A stretch of DNA of 64,000 nucleotides from Setomelanomma holmii (Eukaryota; Ascomycota; Dothideomycetes; Pleosporales; Phaeosphaeriaceae): positions 1 through 64,000 of the forward strand of contig ML978195.1 in assembly GCA_010015745.1 (NCBI GenBank), read 5' to 3'. The translations under genes were made by a program, and so were the position numbers. The notes under the pieces were generated by a model. The model was not told the DNA's origin, ran no database searches, and saw only the letters and a program-made list of their open reading frames with translations. Positions 21,851-34,923 of the stretch are shown one piece after another. Within the stretch, counting starts at the first letter, position 1; each line of letters begins with the position of its first letter.

Positions 21851-23392
21851 TTAGTGATCGCCAACTTCCCGTTTAGGCGATGACATGTATCCACGATCCC
21901 AATGCTGATGTGATCCATATCTGGGAGTTTCAGGTTTAGTCGCGGGCGCGTATGTTTGTCGACTTTGCCCTCGGTTGTCGCTCAGATGCGTTGAACTTGC
22001 ATACGCATGATCGTGGTGCTCTCTTTGCCTTGCTTCAGCCTGGCGAACGTCCTCCGGTATGTCGCTTTGCCGCATCATGGTCTCCTGCGCCAGCCCCGAC
22101 ACGGTTCCCCGACGGCTCATAGGTGCGCTGGAGGCTTCAGGTCCTCGTGTAGATGCATCAGAACGGTCTCGGGCGTGCCCTCGTCGTCCCGGTGTTGATG
22201 TCGATGATGACGATACATGCGAGAAAGAGGGCGACGTGTGAGACTGCGGCGCCGATGTTGGGGGCGGTGGCGGCTGGTGTGGGCCTTGGGCCTTCCGCTT
22301 TTTGGGGGAGCTGGTGTACTCTATGTCAGACGCGTGTGACATGGCACGTTGACGGGGCTGGTAAATTGGCGAGGCTTTGTATTTACCTGAGGGCGTTGCT
22401 GGAGGGTTCCCGCTCGAGCTCTTTTCTTGTGTCGAGGAAGACGGGGGAACCCAGTGGTGGAAGTAGATGGATGGCGAAGACTGCTCCTGCTGGGTCGCCT
22501 GCGATTGTAACTGCTGGGAGCCCGAAGACGCGCTCGGCGGTTGTTGAATATTCATTTCGTTCGTGGTCAACCGCGGGAGCTGTGACTGTGGCATTCCTTG
22601 CGGAGCGGACGTGGGAGCACCAAGAACGCCAGTGGATTGCGCAGCTCTGGCTCGAGGCGACATCATCCCGCCGTACGCTGTCGTGCCTTGCTGAGCTTGA
22701 CCTGGTAGGGGCTGTCCAGGCAAGACTGACGTGGGCGGAAGGACTGTCTGTGGAGCCTGCTGTTGTCCACCATACCCTGCTGATGATGGCTGGCCGATCA
22801 ACCTTGCATCTCTCCTCATGTCTGGTGATGTCTGTGCCTGGACTTGTGCTTGTTGGTGTGCAGCTTGAACAGTCGCTGCGTACTGCTGAATCCACTCTGC
22901 GCTAATGCTAGCAAGGCTTCCTCCGCCAATGCCAGCAAATATGATAGGCACAAGGTGAGGTGGAACGCCACCTTGTATCGACTCACGGAGCATTGACTGC
23001 TCAATCTTGCGTTGCTCCAGCCTCAGGCTCTCTTGTCGCGTTTTCTCCTCCTCTTGCCGCCGTCTCTCCTCCTCAGCTTTCGCCGCCAGCCAGTTCTTCA
23101 TGCCATCCTCGGCGCCTTGCCATTGAGACGGAGCCGGGGGTAATGAGCCTAGTGGAGTCGGCATGGAAGGTGGTCCTCGGCCAGGATCAGGAAGCGTCAT
23201 CGCCGATGGTGGAGGGAGACCCCGATGAGGTGTGCCCATATTGAAGGAAGAATTGGCTGCCTGAGAGGGCGGAGGTCCACCGTTAAGTTTCGGTGAGAAT
23301 CGAGCAGCCTTGGAGGGATAGAATGGTGGAGAGTAGTCATGAGGTTTGTAATCGAAGTCGGACTTGACTGGTTTAGAGAGTGTGAGCAACAT
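21851..23392 (-). CDS. long disordered protein of unknown function, 513 aa
   Basis: The frame is read from ATG 23392 to TGA 21851; it is open a little further upstream but only from a TTG, so a 5' exon remains possible. The N-terminus contains a KPHDYSPPFYPSKAARFSP segment. A charged helix follows (roughly residues 100-140; EDGMKNWLAAKAEEERRRQ, then RKIEQSMLRESIQGG), and then a short hydrophobic stretch, PPHLVPIIFAGIGGGSLA. The remaining two thirds are low-complexity, rich in Gln, Pro and Ser, with SSPKKRKA as a candidate nuclear localisation signal. I recognise the helix block as a conserved type among filamentous fungi but not a named family. The composition suggests a nuclear or chromatin-associated scaffold; that is inference only. 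Confidence 0.75.
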   Translation of the reverse strand: MLLTLSKPVKSDFDYKPHDYSPPFYPSKAARFSPKLNGGPPPSQAANSSFNMGTPHRGLPPPSAMTLPDPGRGPPSMPTPLGSLPPAPSQWQGAEDGMKNWLAAKAEEERRRQEEEKTRQESLRLEQRKIEQSMLRESIQGGVPPHLVPIIFAGIGGGSLASISAEWIQQYAATVQAAHQQAQVQAQTSPDMRRDARLIGQPSSAGYGGQQQAPQTVLPPTSVLPGQPLPGQAQQGTTAYGGMMSPRARAAQSTGVLGAPTSAPQGMPQSQLPRLTTNEMNIQQPPSASSGSQQLQSQATQQEQSSPSIYFHHWVPPSSSTQEKSSSGNPPATPSGKYKASPIYQPRQRAMSHASDIEYTSSPKKRKAQGPHQPPPPPTSAPQSHTSPSFSHVSSSSTSTPGRRGHARDRSDASTRGPEASSAPMSRRGTVSGLAQETMMRQSDIPEDVRQAEARQREHHDHAYASSTHLSDNRGQSRQTYAPATKPETPRYGSHQHWDRGYMSSPKREVGDH

Positions 23393-26300
23393 CGAGGGCG
23401 GTAGAGCCAATGTGGAAGAGGCTGGCAGAGGCACTCGACATTGGAATGAGATATTGGGAGGCGTCAAATTTTGGGACTTCCAGAACGAGATGGAATAGCA
23501 TACATACTTAATCAGAGTACGTTTCCGGGAGCAGCGTCCATTTAAGGCCCAGAGCTCGTCGGCCGTTGCCTTATAGGCTGGGCTCTATGTGTACCAGGCA
23601 CAAGAGCTCCGCTATGATTCGCGCTTAAAGTAGGGCCACAAACCAGCTGGAGTGGTGACAGGCGAAGCTGTCGGCACCGATGATCGAACCCGAGTTAAGA
23701 CTCGCGTGGGCTGGCGGCTGGCGATCAGGTCCAGGTCGAAAGAATGATCAAGAAGGCAGGAGAAAGTGGGCAACAGTGGGGAAGGTTGGTAACGAGTGAC
23801 AAGAATGGAAGAAGGCCGGCTGGCGTTAGACCAGCCAACGGGGATGATGGCTGTAGATGCTTGAGGCAGGACGGAACGGCAGGCTGCTAGACAAAGACAG
23901 CCGATGCGTGGCGCTGGCCCCGGACGATGGTGGGAAGGAAATAGCAGGGATGTGCAAGAGTAATGACAGACTTGTCAGCAAGTTTGAGTTGACCACATCG
24001 GTGGTGCGCGTTCTTTTTGTCCCGCCATCTGACGTTCCAAGAGATGGCTTCCGGCTGCTGCAAATTCTGGTCACCTTTCCCACAATGTGGCGCTGCGGTT
24101 GCCGCAGGGCTGCTGCTTCCCGCATGTACAGCCAAGACTTCAGTTCAGCTTTTGAGCAAGCTACGTAACTTGACGCCTGTGGCTAGACTGAATAGATCGA
24201 GTTCTTAGATGCTATCACGTTCATTTGTGCTCTTCATGAGGGCTTGATCATGGCTTGCACGCCACAGCTGTTCCTCTTGTTAAGATATGAGATTGCCCCT
24301 CTGCCCTTTTGACTGCGGGACAGGTCGAGAGTCTTGTTCACGCAACCCAAGCTATCATAACGGTTCGGTGCGATTGGGCATTGAACATGCACTGTGAATC
24401 ATGTGCCTGAATCATTCCTGGCGGCACAAAGATCAGAACAAGAAGTCGCCCACGGTTCTACATCTAGACTCCAGCCAGTCGGACCTTGTGGCTGATGGCG
24501 AGGCTCAAGGAGCGAAACTTGGACTGGATGGCGTGGCCTGGATATCCAGGCCTATGCGCTAGCCCAGCTAGCAGGCTCAAACGTCCGGGAGGAAGCGAGC
24601 GTAACTTTGTGGGAGAGATTAACGCTCTGTTGCACGGATGCTTGTCTGGCTCTTTCAAGCAGGCCCATGGCGCGTGAGGCTGCCCGGAAAGAAATGAAGG
24701 GTCAACCATCGTCAGACCTCAGCCGTGCGATACCCCGAAATGGAAGGATGAAATGAGATGTGCGTGTCGAGAAAGCTGCGGTGCGTCAACACGAAACTGT
24801 GATTTTAGTGGAATGCAGCTTTTGACCCGGCTGCCAGGCCTGCTCACTCTGGAGTGTTATGCCTGATCGGGAAATGCAGATGCCGTCATAGCTTAACGGC
24901 TGGGCGCGTTTAGATGAAGAGCACGGTTGTTGTACGGAGCAGGGAACCCTGTCGCAGCTGTCAGCCTTGGGCAGCTCAAGAACCCCTCCAGATCGACGTA
25001 GCGTGACGGCGCGCATGGCCAATCGATAAGACCAGTGATCGTCGAGCCGACACGCGAGCCCAGCAACGTGTTACTGGAGATGCACGGGAGATGCACGGGA
25101 GAACAGCGAAGGAGATGATCTTTGCCCTGCGCGCTTCTCCTTTCAATCGGACGTGCACTAAATCTCGACTGCTGATGACCTCCGGCCCTCGTGATGGCTA
25201 GTGCAGAAGGCGATGTGTGTAGCATGCAGACCTAGATTGAGGGACTGCTTGACACGCGTTACGCAATCACCGAGCGTCTGGCTCTGGTGCAGAATATCAA
25301 CTGGGTAAGCAGTTAAATTTCCGTGTTGGCGCTTAGGCGTTGCCTGATCAGATCAGACGGGATCAACATGAAACTCGAGGCGTCCCGGATCTGTGCAAAG
25401 GATCTTTGAGCGCGATTCTGGTGGGCCAGCCACACGTGCCAGCCAATCACCATTGTCCTGGGGTGATACTTCCCGTGACGGCGCAGGCCATCTTGCCAGA
25501 ATCAGACGACAACAGACAACAGCTTCGCCGTATATCGAAAAGCGGAGAGCCCGTGATTGAAATGAGGTCCCGCTCACTCGAGAAGGAACGGGATGCAGCT
25601 TCACGGCAGAGACAAGGATTGCCATTTTCGACGTTCGGGGCCAATTCTCCTGAAGTGGCAGTGAAGTGACCATTTTGAAAAGGATGGTCAACAATACCTG
25701 GTATTGTCGAACCAGCGACAACGTGGTTTGACCCAGGCCATGCGGGAAGGAGCCGGTACCGATCCAGAGCTGAGGATTGTTACGAGCTCACATGGTCCAA
25801 AGCGGTACAGGTCTCGTAACAGCGTCGGTGTGTCCTGCAGTGTAGGCACGTGGTTGTGTACCGCTGACACTGAGGCGCTTATATCCACCAACAATGAGGC
25901 TTGAAGGCAATACAGAGAGGAGCGTGCAAGGCTTGTACTTGCTTCTTCAGGACGTATTGGTGGTGTAGACTTGACGCGGTGTGGCGTCTTGAGAGCCTCA
26001 GTCAACACCGGGCATTTGCGAGGTAGGTAGCCCGCAGTACGGAAGACAAGGCTTCGGTAGGGTTGCAGAGTTTGGAAAGCTCAGCGCAGACCAGTGCTCT
26101 TGCTTCTTGACCATACTGATGCTGTGTGGGATCGGTGATTCGTCAAGCATGTAGCCATTGGCCTGTATCTCGGAGGCTCACATGGAAAAGAGGAGCCGAA
26201 GTGACTCTGCTGGTTGCAACGCTGCCATTACTGCCACTGCAGCCAGTTAACTCACCGTCCGAAAGGGGACAAAGTTTGCTCAAAGATACAAGTACTGCCG

Positions 26301-27532
26301 GCTCCACTTACATTGTGCACTCGCCTCATTCTCCCTTCACGCGGCGCACTCGCAACACGTACTTCTTCGATACCAGTCGATGTTGATCATACTATGACTT
26401 TTCCAGGGTGAAGCGAGAGATCAACAACGCTTTGCCCGAGGATAGAGGGCTTCGGTTCCTCAACCCGTGCTGAAAGACACCTGGCGTTTTCGGCGTAGCC
26501 GACCGTGACTCAATCGGTCCAAAGTCGTCAAGAGTTGGAGACGGCAGGATATTGGGAGGCAAATGTTGACGCGGTGGAGATGGCGAATTTGGTTTCCGGG
26601 GAAGGAAAACGCGAGGAATTCGCCACCATCGGCATTCGCTCTTTCCCTTTTCGGAACGCACCTCACAAGCTTCGCGTACTCTACCCCGGTCAAGTGTATG
26701 ATCATCATCACCAAATCTGTCTCCACAATGATCATCTTTACTGCATCAGTCTCCACAACGGCACGTTGCTTCGTGGACAAACCTTTTCTACGCCGTCCGA
26801 AGCATGGTCCATGGTCCCAGCAATCTGTATCCAACCGTTGCACCGCCTCCGTCCGACGGGTTGGTTGTCCGTTCAGCGCGTCCACAATGCCGATCATGGC
26901 GGAGATCGATGGTCTTACTCGGTGGTTGAGCGGCATCTCGGTGCAATGTTCGAATTAAATATTATTTCTATCGTCTGCGTAGCTTGCCTATATCGTACGC
27001 TATTGATACGTTCCAGGAGCATACTCGCGGATATAATGCGGTGAAAAAAGCAAAAAGGTATCTCATGAACAGTCCCTTCAAACCCACATATGCGCCCAGA
27101 ACGTAGGCGATGCCAGACGTTGTAATGCTGTCGGAAAATACCATCCAAATGCCGTAAGACTGGAGACGATCATGGTCGTGCTTCCAAAATATTGCTGCCT
27201 CGCACAGTGAGTGAGGCATTCTTCGTTGTCCTCACAGTAGTGTCGCCGTAAGAGAAACAGCGTCAAAGCCATAAATATGCCACCTCCCAAAACGTAAACT
27301 GTTTCGCAGGTCAACAAGGTCAGAACGTGTCAGCCACGTTGCGTGCACGCGATGCCAACAAGCCACTGATCTCAAGAGATCGACGTTGGCCCGTTAAATC
27401 CTTCTCGAAGGGGTTTGGAGGGGTCAGTTAGAGGCTTCTGTGTGACTGGCTGCAGTGTCCGAACCGCGCATCCCCGATCGCGCACCCACCGAGTCGGTCG
27501 ATTCCAAGGCGGCGGCGGAGCAAATGCCGACG
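23393..27532. other. gene-poor stretch, about 4.1 kb
   Basis: The longest stretch without a convincing gene. Many 60-180-codon frames overlap on both strands, without motifs. On the minus strand, 27317-26968 gives two overlapping frames with hydrophobic, membrane-like segments (for example GGGIFMALTLFLLRR and YVLGAYVGLKGLFM). They could be remnants of a membrane protein, but no start, stop or splice arrangement joins them. I find no transposon ends. Confidence 0.4.
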
Positions 27533-29940
27533 TCATCCACTGGCTCGCTTCTTGCGTTCTCTGTACTCTGTTTTCGCCACACGCATCAACATGTCTTCAT
27601 CCTTGATTGGAATCCAGGATGTCAACACCTTCATGGCATTTTCGAAATCCGAATCCAGCAAGATCTCCCTCGTTGCATGCATTAGCGCCGCCGACGTTGC
27701 GTGCAAGACATCGAGGTCTCCACTGAACTTAGATGTTGGCGAGTTCGAGTACGACTTGTCGCCTAGCAGCATGAAGACGTCCCACACGCGCAGTTGGGCA
27801 GGAAATGGAAGCGAGTAGTTGAACAGAGTAAGGTACCATCGCGTACCATAGGCTGTGTTGTCAATTATTAGCTCTTGTAGCTTCTTTGCAACGTCGCCAT
27901 TACGAAGCCAGTTGACTTCGAAGTCGTTCAATGCGTCCATGAGACCAGCGAAACCAGCTTCGTAAAGTCGCTCCAGCCCGCGAAGCATCCATAGGCGGAC
28001 CAACATGACGAAGGCGCGGTCTTCTTCGTAATAGCAGAGGAGAGTTGCCGCGAGAGCAGCCATGCCTTGCACGTAGCCAGTATCGGGCAGGTACAGAGAC
28101 ATAGCGTGAAGCACGCGGAACAACAATCGTTGTCTAAATGATTCGTCAGCTCATGTCAAGTGTGCGATTCACGGAAGACTCACCCTCCCCGATACCTTCG
28201 TCGGAACATGATGTGTCTGTTGATTGTCCGGGGTACGTCGACGTCGATTTGCATGTCTTCTGCTGAACTTTCGGTTTGGAGCTCGTAGAAGCTCTCGATC
28301 AGTTCCTTATCTGTCGGGCTGTCTTTGTCTGCCTTTGCACTTGCTGCCAGGAACGAGTACCAAGCTGTTGCCCTCCAGCGATCAGGTATGCCCTTCCAGG
28401 TGCGGGCAATGAGCTTGGGATCCCTCGTATCAAACTCAAAGAGCATGCCACCTTGGTCTGCGCCTGATTTGACCACTTTCGCCATCTTTCGCCATTTGTC
28501 GTCTCGCTGGATCTCTTTCACTTTCATAGCTTGTGCTGCCCTCCCGCCCTCTTGCTGTGCCGCAACTTCTGCCAGTCCTGGTGGCAGTTTGAGCATGTCG
28601 CTCGCTTCGTGCAGTGCTCGGCGGTCTCTGCTGTGGGGCAGAACGTCCAAGGCATGTCGTAAAGGCCTATGTGCGCTCCTTGTATTCGAAGTCTGGTTCG
28701 AGAAGATGGATCTTGTGGGTTTGGAAGACTTTTGCGACACTCTGCGGCGTGGTGAGCCTGCTCGAGGGTCTACAGATTGTGCTCTTGACGCACTTCGCCC
28801 AATACCTCGCCGCCGTGGCTCAGCAGATATCAATTGCAAAGCAGTCGTCACTCGCTGGATACCCAGCTGTTCAGGTCCTTCAGATCCGTCCTCGGTTCCT
28901 GCCTCACGCGATCCGATCTTCTTTGGGATTATGAAACCATACCGGTCTACCTCATCCCCTCCGAGGTTGGACCAATCTTCCAGCCCTCCAGCAGTTTCGT
29001 GTGGCTCTTTCCAGAGTGTGCTCTCCCGCTTCGAGCTCACCAGCGAATTGGTGTCCTCTTGCTGGCCATCCACGGTCAGAGACGAGGCGTTCGCGGGAGT
29101 ATTGAGTGCGCTGCTATTGTCCGCAAAACTTGTTGATCGGCTGACACCTTCCTCCTCTGGTGTGTCCCAGTCCACAGCACTCTCGTTCCCGTGTTTGTAC
29201 ATGGTGCGCACCTTGCGCGACAGCATCATCTCGTCCGCAGAAAGCACTCGCATGCTTGTGGTCCGTCCGCGCGCAGAGAACCGTGAGGGCGATCGCGGCG
29301 TCGGCGATAGGTGTGTGGCAGCGGGCGGGGAGAGCTCCTGCCCTTGCTTGGATTGCTCCTGCCCATTTGGTCGCGGTGGTGTGGTAGGCGTGGGGGCGCT
29401 TTCCAGAGAGGCGTCCAACTGTTTACTCGGCCTGTTGGCCTTCTTGCCGCCCAAAAGCATGCTGCCGCGCTTCGAGAAGGACATCTGCGCATCTGAGGTG
29501 AGGTCGTCGAGGCTGCCGGTGGGTATAATGGTGTCGAGGCCCATAAAAGAGCTCCTGTTCTCGCGCGCACTGTCCCTGTCTAGTGAACTGGATCCCGGTG
29601 ATCGCTCATCCTGGACAACTATCGCAGGCAGACTCGGCGTTCTGCGCAAACTGGAGGGTGTGGAGGGTCCATGGCTGGTGGTGCAATTGGACGAGGTGAG
29701 AGCAGAGTCCCTGCGATCGTCGTCTTCACACAGCTGCTGTGTTCGCCTGAGTGCTGATGCTTTCGGGCCGGGTGATGTTCGCGGTCGGCGCACGCTGCTG
29801 AGCCATCCCCGCGACGCAGGGCTCAGCGGTGAGGTGCTTGTCGCGTTCGAGGGCGTGGGTGAGAGGTGCGACTGCTGCGTCGCGGCCGAGGTCGTCTCCG
29901 CCACATCAATGCCAGTCACGAGAGCGTCGGCATCCCTCAT
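27533..29940 (-). CDS. TBC-domain Rab GTPase-activating protein, 785 aa
   Basis: Two exons, 29940-28184 and 28133-27533, with an intron of 50 bases; start at ATG 29940. The first ~400 residues are Ser/Pro-rich and probably disordered. The TBC domain fills the C-terminal half: ARTWKGIPDRWRATAWYSFL, then the arginine finger in VDVPRT (Arg571), then the glutamine finger in TGYVQGM (Gln608), then RVWDVFMLLG. Both fingers are present, so the protein should speed up GTP hydrolysis on a Rab GTPase and act in membrane traffic. The Rab partner cannot be told from the sequence. The intron sits between the two fingers. Confidence 0.92.
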
Positions 29941-31600
29941 GGCGAAGGTGAGGCAAAGCTTGCCGTCATGGAGTTAGTGTCGCGAAATGATGGAGGCCCC
30001 AGCGCGTGAGCGAAATGAAAGGGTGCGATGAGGGCGGGGATGTGCGGCGCGGGTCGAGATACAACGGGATGTTGCTGGCTTCAAACACGACAACAGCTTC
30101 ACTTGCAAGGGAAACGAAGCAATTGAAGAGATGTTTGTTATGCGACCACGGTCAAAGCGAAGCAGGTCCCTTGAGGGCCATGTTTGCTGGGGAAAAGGGG
30201 CGCTGCAAGGGCAATCTCCGGGTTGCACTCGCTGCATGTCGCGCCGCGTGCTCACTTGACCGGCCCACACCTGCCTAAACTTCCTAGACTTGGGCTTAGC
30301 AGTTCATCACCGTCTTATCCTCCAAATCGCGCCCGACAAGCGTCGCGCTGCCTCATAATCTTCACGAGACTCGACGAATTCGGCGATCAGCTTGCTGCAG
30401 AGACAGCCAAACTGTTTCAGGGGCCGTATTCTGTCACATGAACCTTGGTTCCACGCGTCAATATGCTTTGCTTACCGTTAGTGTATCCGGCGATGGCTTC
30501 CCAAAGCACTCGAACTCAGCCAAAAACGTCATGTTCCAACAATTGAATGTCTCCTTGCGGTTGCCAATTGTCGGCTCATCGTACGGTTCACCGAACGATT
30601 TTAGGGTGTGGTCGAGGATATCGGCAAGAGCAGGTTTCAGCGTCGATTCTTCTTTCAATGCCATGTCCTTATCAACCAAGAATGAACAGGATCAGGAACA
30701 TGCTACGTCGCTTTCTTGCCTTCTACTCAGGGGAACCATTGGAGCGTACTCGTGCCTGCCACGTCGCTGGCCATACTGCGCAACAGCAAGGCACACCTGC
30801 GTGGACATTCAGCCCTTACTTTGCACGTGGTACCCTACTTATATAGATTTTAACCAACGAGCGGAGATTAAACATCGGTGCAACATCTTGCACGACCTTA
30901 ATTTTTCTCTGGGCAGCAACCACAAGCGAGGAAAGATGGAGTGAGTTTTCTTTGTCTCGATTTCGTGTCATCTAGACCTCGTACCAGACATGGAAAATAC
31001 CATAACAAGCCTGATGACAAGAGAAGGAAGTGTTGATCAACAAGCACCCGGCCTATACGTATCCACGGAGTATTCCATCGTGTGCATCATTTGTAATCTT
31101 CTAGCGGAGCGTTTCAGTGCTATCAATGATGCCGTACCCTAGATTTCAGACGGTACATGCTATCACAATGCGCAGCCATGTCCAATATATCCATTCCATC
31201 TCCACAAGCACATATTGAAGTGTGGCTCACAGCAGAGCTGCATCTTCCTTTCCACGCAAGATGTCAATGACGTTCCGGAGGGTCGTTGAAGACGCAGCGA
31301 AAGCAATGACAAGGCTAATGCATTCACCGTGATGTTTTGAACAAGAGCAGGCTAACAATCAATGAGTCAAGCTGCAACACTGAAAGTAAGTATCGCTGTG
31401 TACACGATCTGGAAAAGCGTGGTATATGGTAGGTCTCGCTCATTGAGGCTGATGCACGAGGGCGCGCGGAAAAATGCGTCGCTTGCTTGTCTCTCATTGG
31501 CTAAAACACTAAAGTGCCGGATAAGCCGGCGCCCACTCTAGTTCGCACCTCTGACACTACCATCGCAACTCGAACACATGTGTGAGGATCAGGATGAGCA
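29941..31600. other. divergent intergenic region
   Basis: The TBC gene and the Zn2Cys6 regulator are transcribed away from each other across about 1.66 kb. A plus-strand frame at 30438-30944 (168 codons) has no recognisable motif and is not called. Confidence 0.45.
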
Positions 31601-34345
31601 ATGGAAGCGGACGGTATGACCGAATATCCATCTGAGGCTGACCCAGTGCCTCCGGATGGTTGGACGCCCGCGAACGGCGCCAGCTCGCAAGGTGAAGCCA
31701 CTCCAGACGCCGGCTCGAGCGACCAGAGATCACCACCGGCGAAGCGCAGAAGAGAAGACAGGGAGAGAACGCGGGTCAGTAGAGCGTGCGATCGATGTAA
31801 GAAGTGAGTTGTTATGGAGATATTGTGTTTGCGAAGTCTGCTATTGCGATCCCCTCGTGGGCACGTGAGCACAACGGCAATATGTGATGGTTAACACGAA
31901 GCAGGAAAAAGACGCGCTGTACCGGCCGATGCCCATGCACGTTATGTCTGAGATCAAGCCTGCCATGCGAGTTCACGGCATCATATACTCGCGGCAGATT
32001 GCCGTCGGTGATCGTAGACGAAGCCTTTGCCGCGAGCGCGACCTCAAGAATGTCAATGGCAGACCAGACATCGACGCCTGACAGTCTTCCTAAGGAGTCA
32101 AACGTTACGGCCTTCCAGTTCCCACGAGTATATCCTCCATCAAACGCCAACCAGTCTTTCATTGACCCATCAAATCAACTCGATATCTCAAACGAAGAGT
32201 CTTCCACTTCTCGCGACCCACCATCACGCAATTCACCTGAACCAGCGAGAGGCCAAACTGATCAACAAGGACATTATATTGGCTCTTCCTCCGCCGTGTC
32301 TTTCCTTCTTCGCATACAGAAGCGTCTTCATCAGGACAGTTCGCTCTCTCATGACTCGTCCATCTTCACTTTCGGTGATGCACCATTACCCGAGTTCGAT
32401 CCTTCATTCTTCGTTCTGCCGCCCAAGCCAGACGCGCAGAGATTAGTGGAGCGGTACTTCGACTATGCAGCACCGACACATCGATTTCTACATCGGCCAA
32501 CGATTGAAGGATTAGTCGAAGAATTCTACGAGACGCAAGGCGATATGCAAAGTCAGGATGGTGCACCCACCAAAACGGCTTTATTGTTGATTGTGTTTGC
32601 GCAGGCGCAGGCATATATGCCGCCGGGTAGTACGGCGAAAGACAATAGGTACGTACTCAATATGCCATGCAGGGTCAGCAATACCTCGTATCGAACAGCG
32701 ATTAGCACAGATGTCTGCTTCCTTACTTAAAATGCTGGATATCCTAATCCGCTTTGCGGTCTTGGGTGTACACCACAAAGTCGTTGATTTAGACTTGCAC
32801 TACCTGGCAGTCACAGAATACGCCCTGAATCGAGATCGCGATGAGCCACGAAAATTGCTGACTCTATGGCACATGCAATAAGCTTGGGCTGACGCCGTTC
32901 TAGTGCACGATACTTCTTCGCTGCCGAGCACCAACTTGCCAAAGAGCGCGGTGCTGTGCGTCTGGCAAGCGTACAAGCTCGATTACTACAGTGCTTCTAC
33001 CTCCTTACTCAATCTCGGATAAACCACTGTTGGAGTCTTTTTGGCACATTATCACACCTTGCGCTAGCAATTGGACTACACCGCGGACGGAAGTGCGAAT
33101 CTTCCGCTACAGTCGACTACGTCGAGCAAGAAAGCAGAAGAAGGACGTTCTGGTGCGCTTACTCACTCGATAAATACCTAGCTGCAGCACTTGGACGACC
33201 TCGTACCCTGAAGGACGAAGACATAGATCAGGTAAATGAATCGAGCGCATTTGCCATCGAGGATATTGACCTCGCTGCAGGAACTCCCGACCATCGTCAA
33301 TGACGCCGATCTTCGTCCCAACTATATTGCCCCTACCCCATCGAAGTCTTACTCCCTTATGATGGCCCCTGTCGAGCACGTCAAGCTCACGCGTATCGTC
33401 TCCCTCGTACTCCGCGATCTATACCCTATTCGCCCACCAAGCCTCACACTGCGCATCGAGCTTTCCTCGAAGTACACCTCCGATCTCCATGCATGGCGCT
33501 CCGCCCTCTCACGCTTTCTCAACGACGACGAAGGCCGCGGCATCGATTCCCACCTACTGATCCCCATCTACCAACGCCAACGCTCCGTTCTGAATCTAGC
33601 ATACTACCACGCCATGCTCCTCATCCACCGTCCCTTCCTCCTCTCTAACTTCGCCTCGCTAACGGACATGCCCACACACTCAACCTTCTCCTCTTCCGCC
33701 TCCGCACACGATACCAGCCCCAACATCAACGCCTGTCTCGAAGCCGCAATGTCCATCGTCCGCGTCGTCGACGACGTCTTCACCTCGTCCAACCTGTTCC
33801 GCAGCTTCTGGTTCACGCAGTACTACGCGTTCTGCGCAGTCGTAGTGCTGTACATTTACCGCATCCAGCAGCACATGACCACGCCTGGGAAGTGCGAGGG
33901 CTACTTCGCGGCGGGCCAAAAGTGTCAGCGTCAGTTGGAAAGCGTGTCTGAAACAGACTGTCTGGCGCGCAGATATTGTCTCGTGCTCGAAGAACTCCGT
34001 CTCGAAGCCGTGCGCCAAACAAAGTCTTCGGCAGCGGGTACATCCACGCTGCCGTTCACACCCACAGATTCGAGTCTGGTGCAAGCGTCGAGTGCATTGC
34101 AGCCATTATTGCCAGACACGACGCCGCGGTCAGACGCGAGTCCTAGCGCGAATGCGTTTTATAATGCGGTCCCGCCGACGCCTGAGTCTGCGGTGTTCAA
34201 TACGAATTTTCTGCCGAATAGTAGTATCATGGCGGATTTGACGAGTTGGGGCCAGTTTGATAGTTTGGTCACGGCGGGGATTGGGTTGTTTGATAGTGCG
34301 GGGATGCAAGATGGAGGGTTTGGTGGGTTTGGATTTGGGGTCTAG
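31601..34345 (+). CDS. Zn2Cys6 fungal-specific transcription factor, 779 aa
   Basis: Four exons: 31601-31803, 31905-32648, 32904-33231 and 33281-34345. The binuclear zinc cluster straddles the first intron and fits CX2CX6CX5CX2CX6C (Cys63, 66, 73, 79, 82, 89), followed by a basic, Arg-containing linker. A fungal_trans domain occupies the middle: VQARLLQCFYLLTQSRINH, LALAIGLHR, then RRRTFWCAYSLDKYLA and LGRPRTL. A Ser-rich stretch and a Gly/Phe-rich tail (GGFGGFGFGV) close the protein and may be activating. The third intron (33232-33280) is normal, but the second is 255 bases, long for this genome. The regulated pathway is unknown; no obvious target cluster adjoins it. Confidence 0.9.
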
Positions 34346-34923
34346 AGAAAGATGGAAAGTTGAAGGTAATAAAGGGCAATTGAGTGGCAGGCTGAGAGAG
34401 GGTGGGAGGATGGTAGAGTGAATAAGAACACTGAGAACTGGAGATAATGATGGACATGCGTGAAGGCGCTGAGGTGTACACAGTGTATACAATGGATATG
34501 ACATCCTCTTGTGTAATCTCGGCCACTCTAACTTCTTCGCATTGGTGAAAGCAAAATGCTGCGTAGCAGTCTTGGACTCGACGTGAGCTGACAATCATGA
34601 ATTGCCATAACATGCGAATGGTGATGTTGCCCAGCCTGGTAACGTATCTCATGAAAATCAGGCGTTCTGCCACAGCGCCGTAGGTAGTGACGCGGTTCGC
34701 GTTCTTCATGCCCCTTAGCGCAATATGACGACGATTGTTCACCGGCAGTGACACTGTGAGTAGTCACGGAATTTCCGTGTCGAGGCTCACCTGTGTCAAA
34801 TCTTGCTCCCACTGTAGAGCTTCTTGCACAACTTCACCTTACAACCTCACCCACCTAACCTCAACTACCACAATTCAGTACATCAACTCCGCAACAGGCT
34901 TACCCGAATATCAAGGCAGCACG
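34346..34923. other. intergenic, no gene recognised
   Basis: The stretch is the 3' side of the transcription factor and the presumed promoter of the broken F-box-like gene. No gene motif is seen. Confidence 0.5.

Noticed and set aside
23641..23720. minus-strand B-box-like sequence (GGGTTCGATC)
   Set aside because: No matching A-box or foldable acceptor, D and anticodon arms upstream on that strand.
25075..25100. short tandem duplication (GAGATGCACGG twice)
   Set aside because: Two short copies only; no sign of a functional or expanding repeat.
28325..29977. 550-codon plus-strand open frame
   Set aside because: It is the antisense shadow of the TBC gene, whose own frame has clear domain motifs and splice signals.
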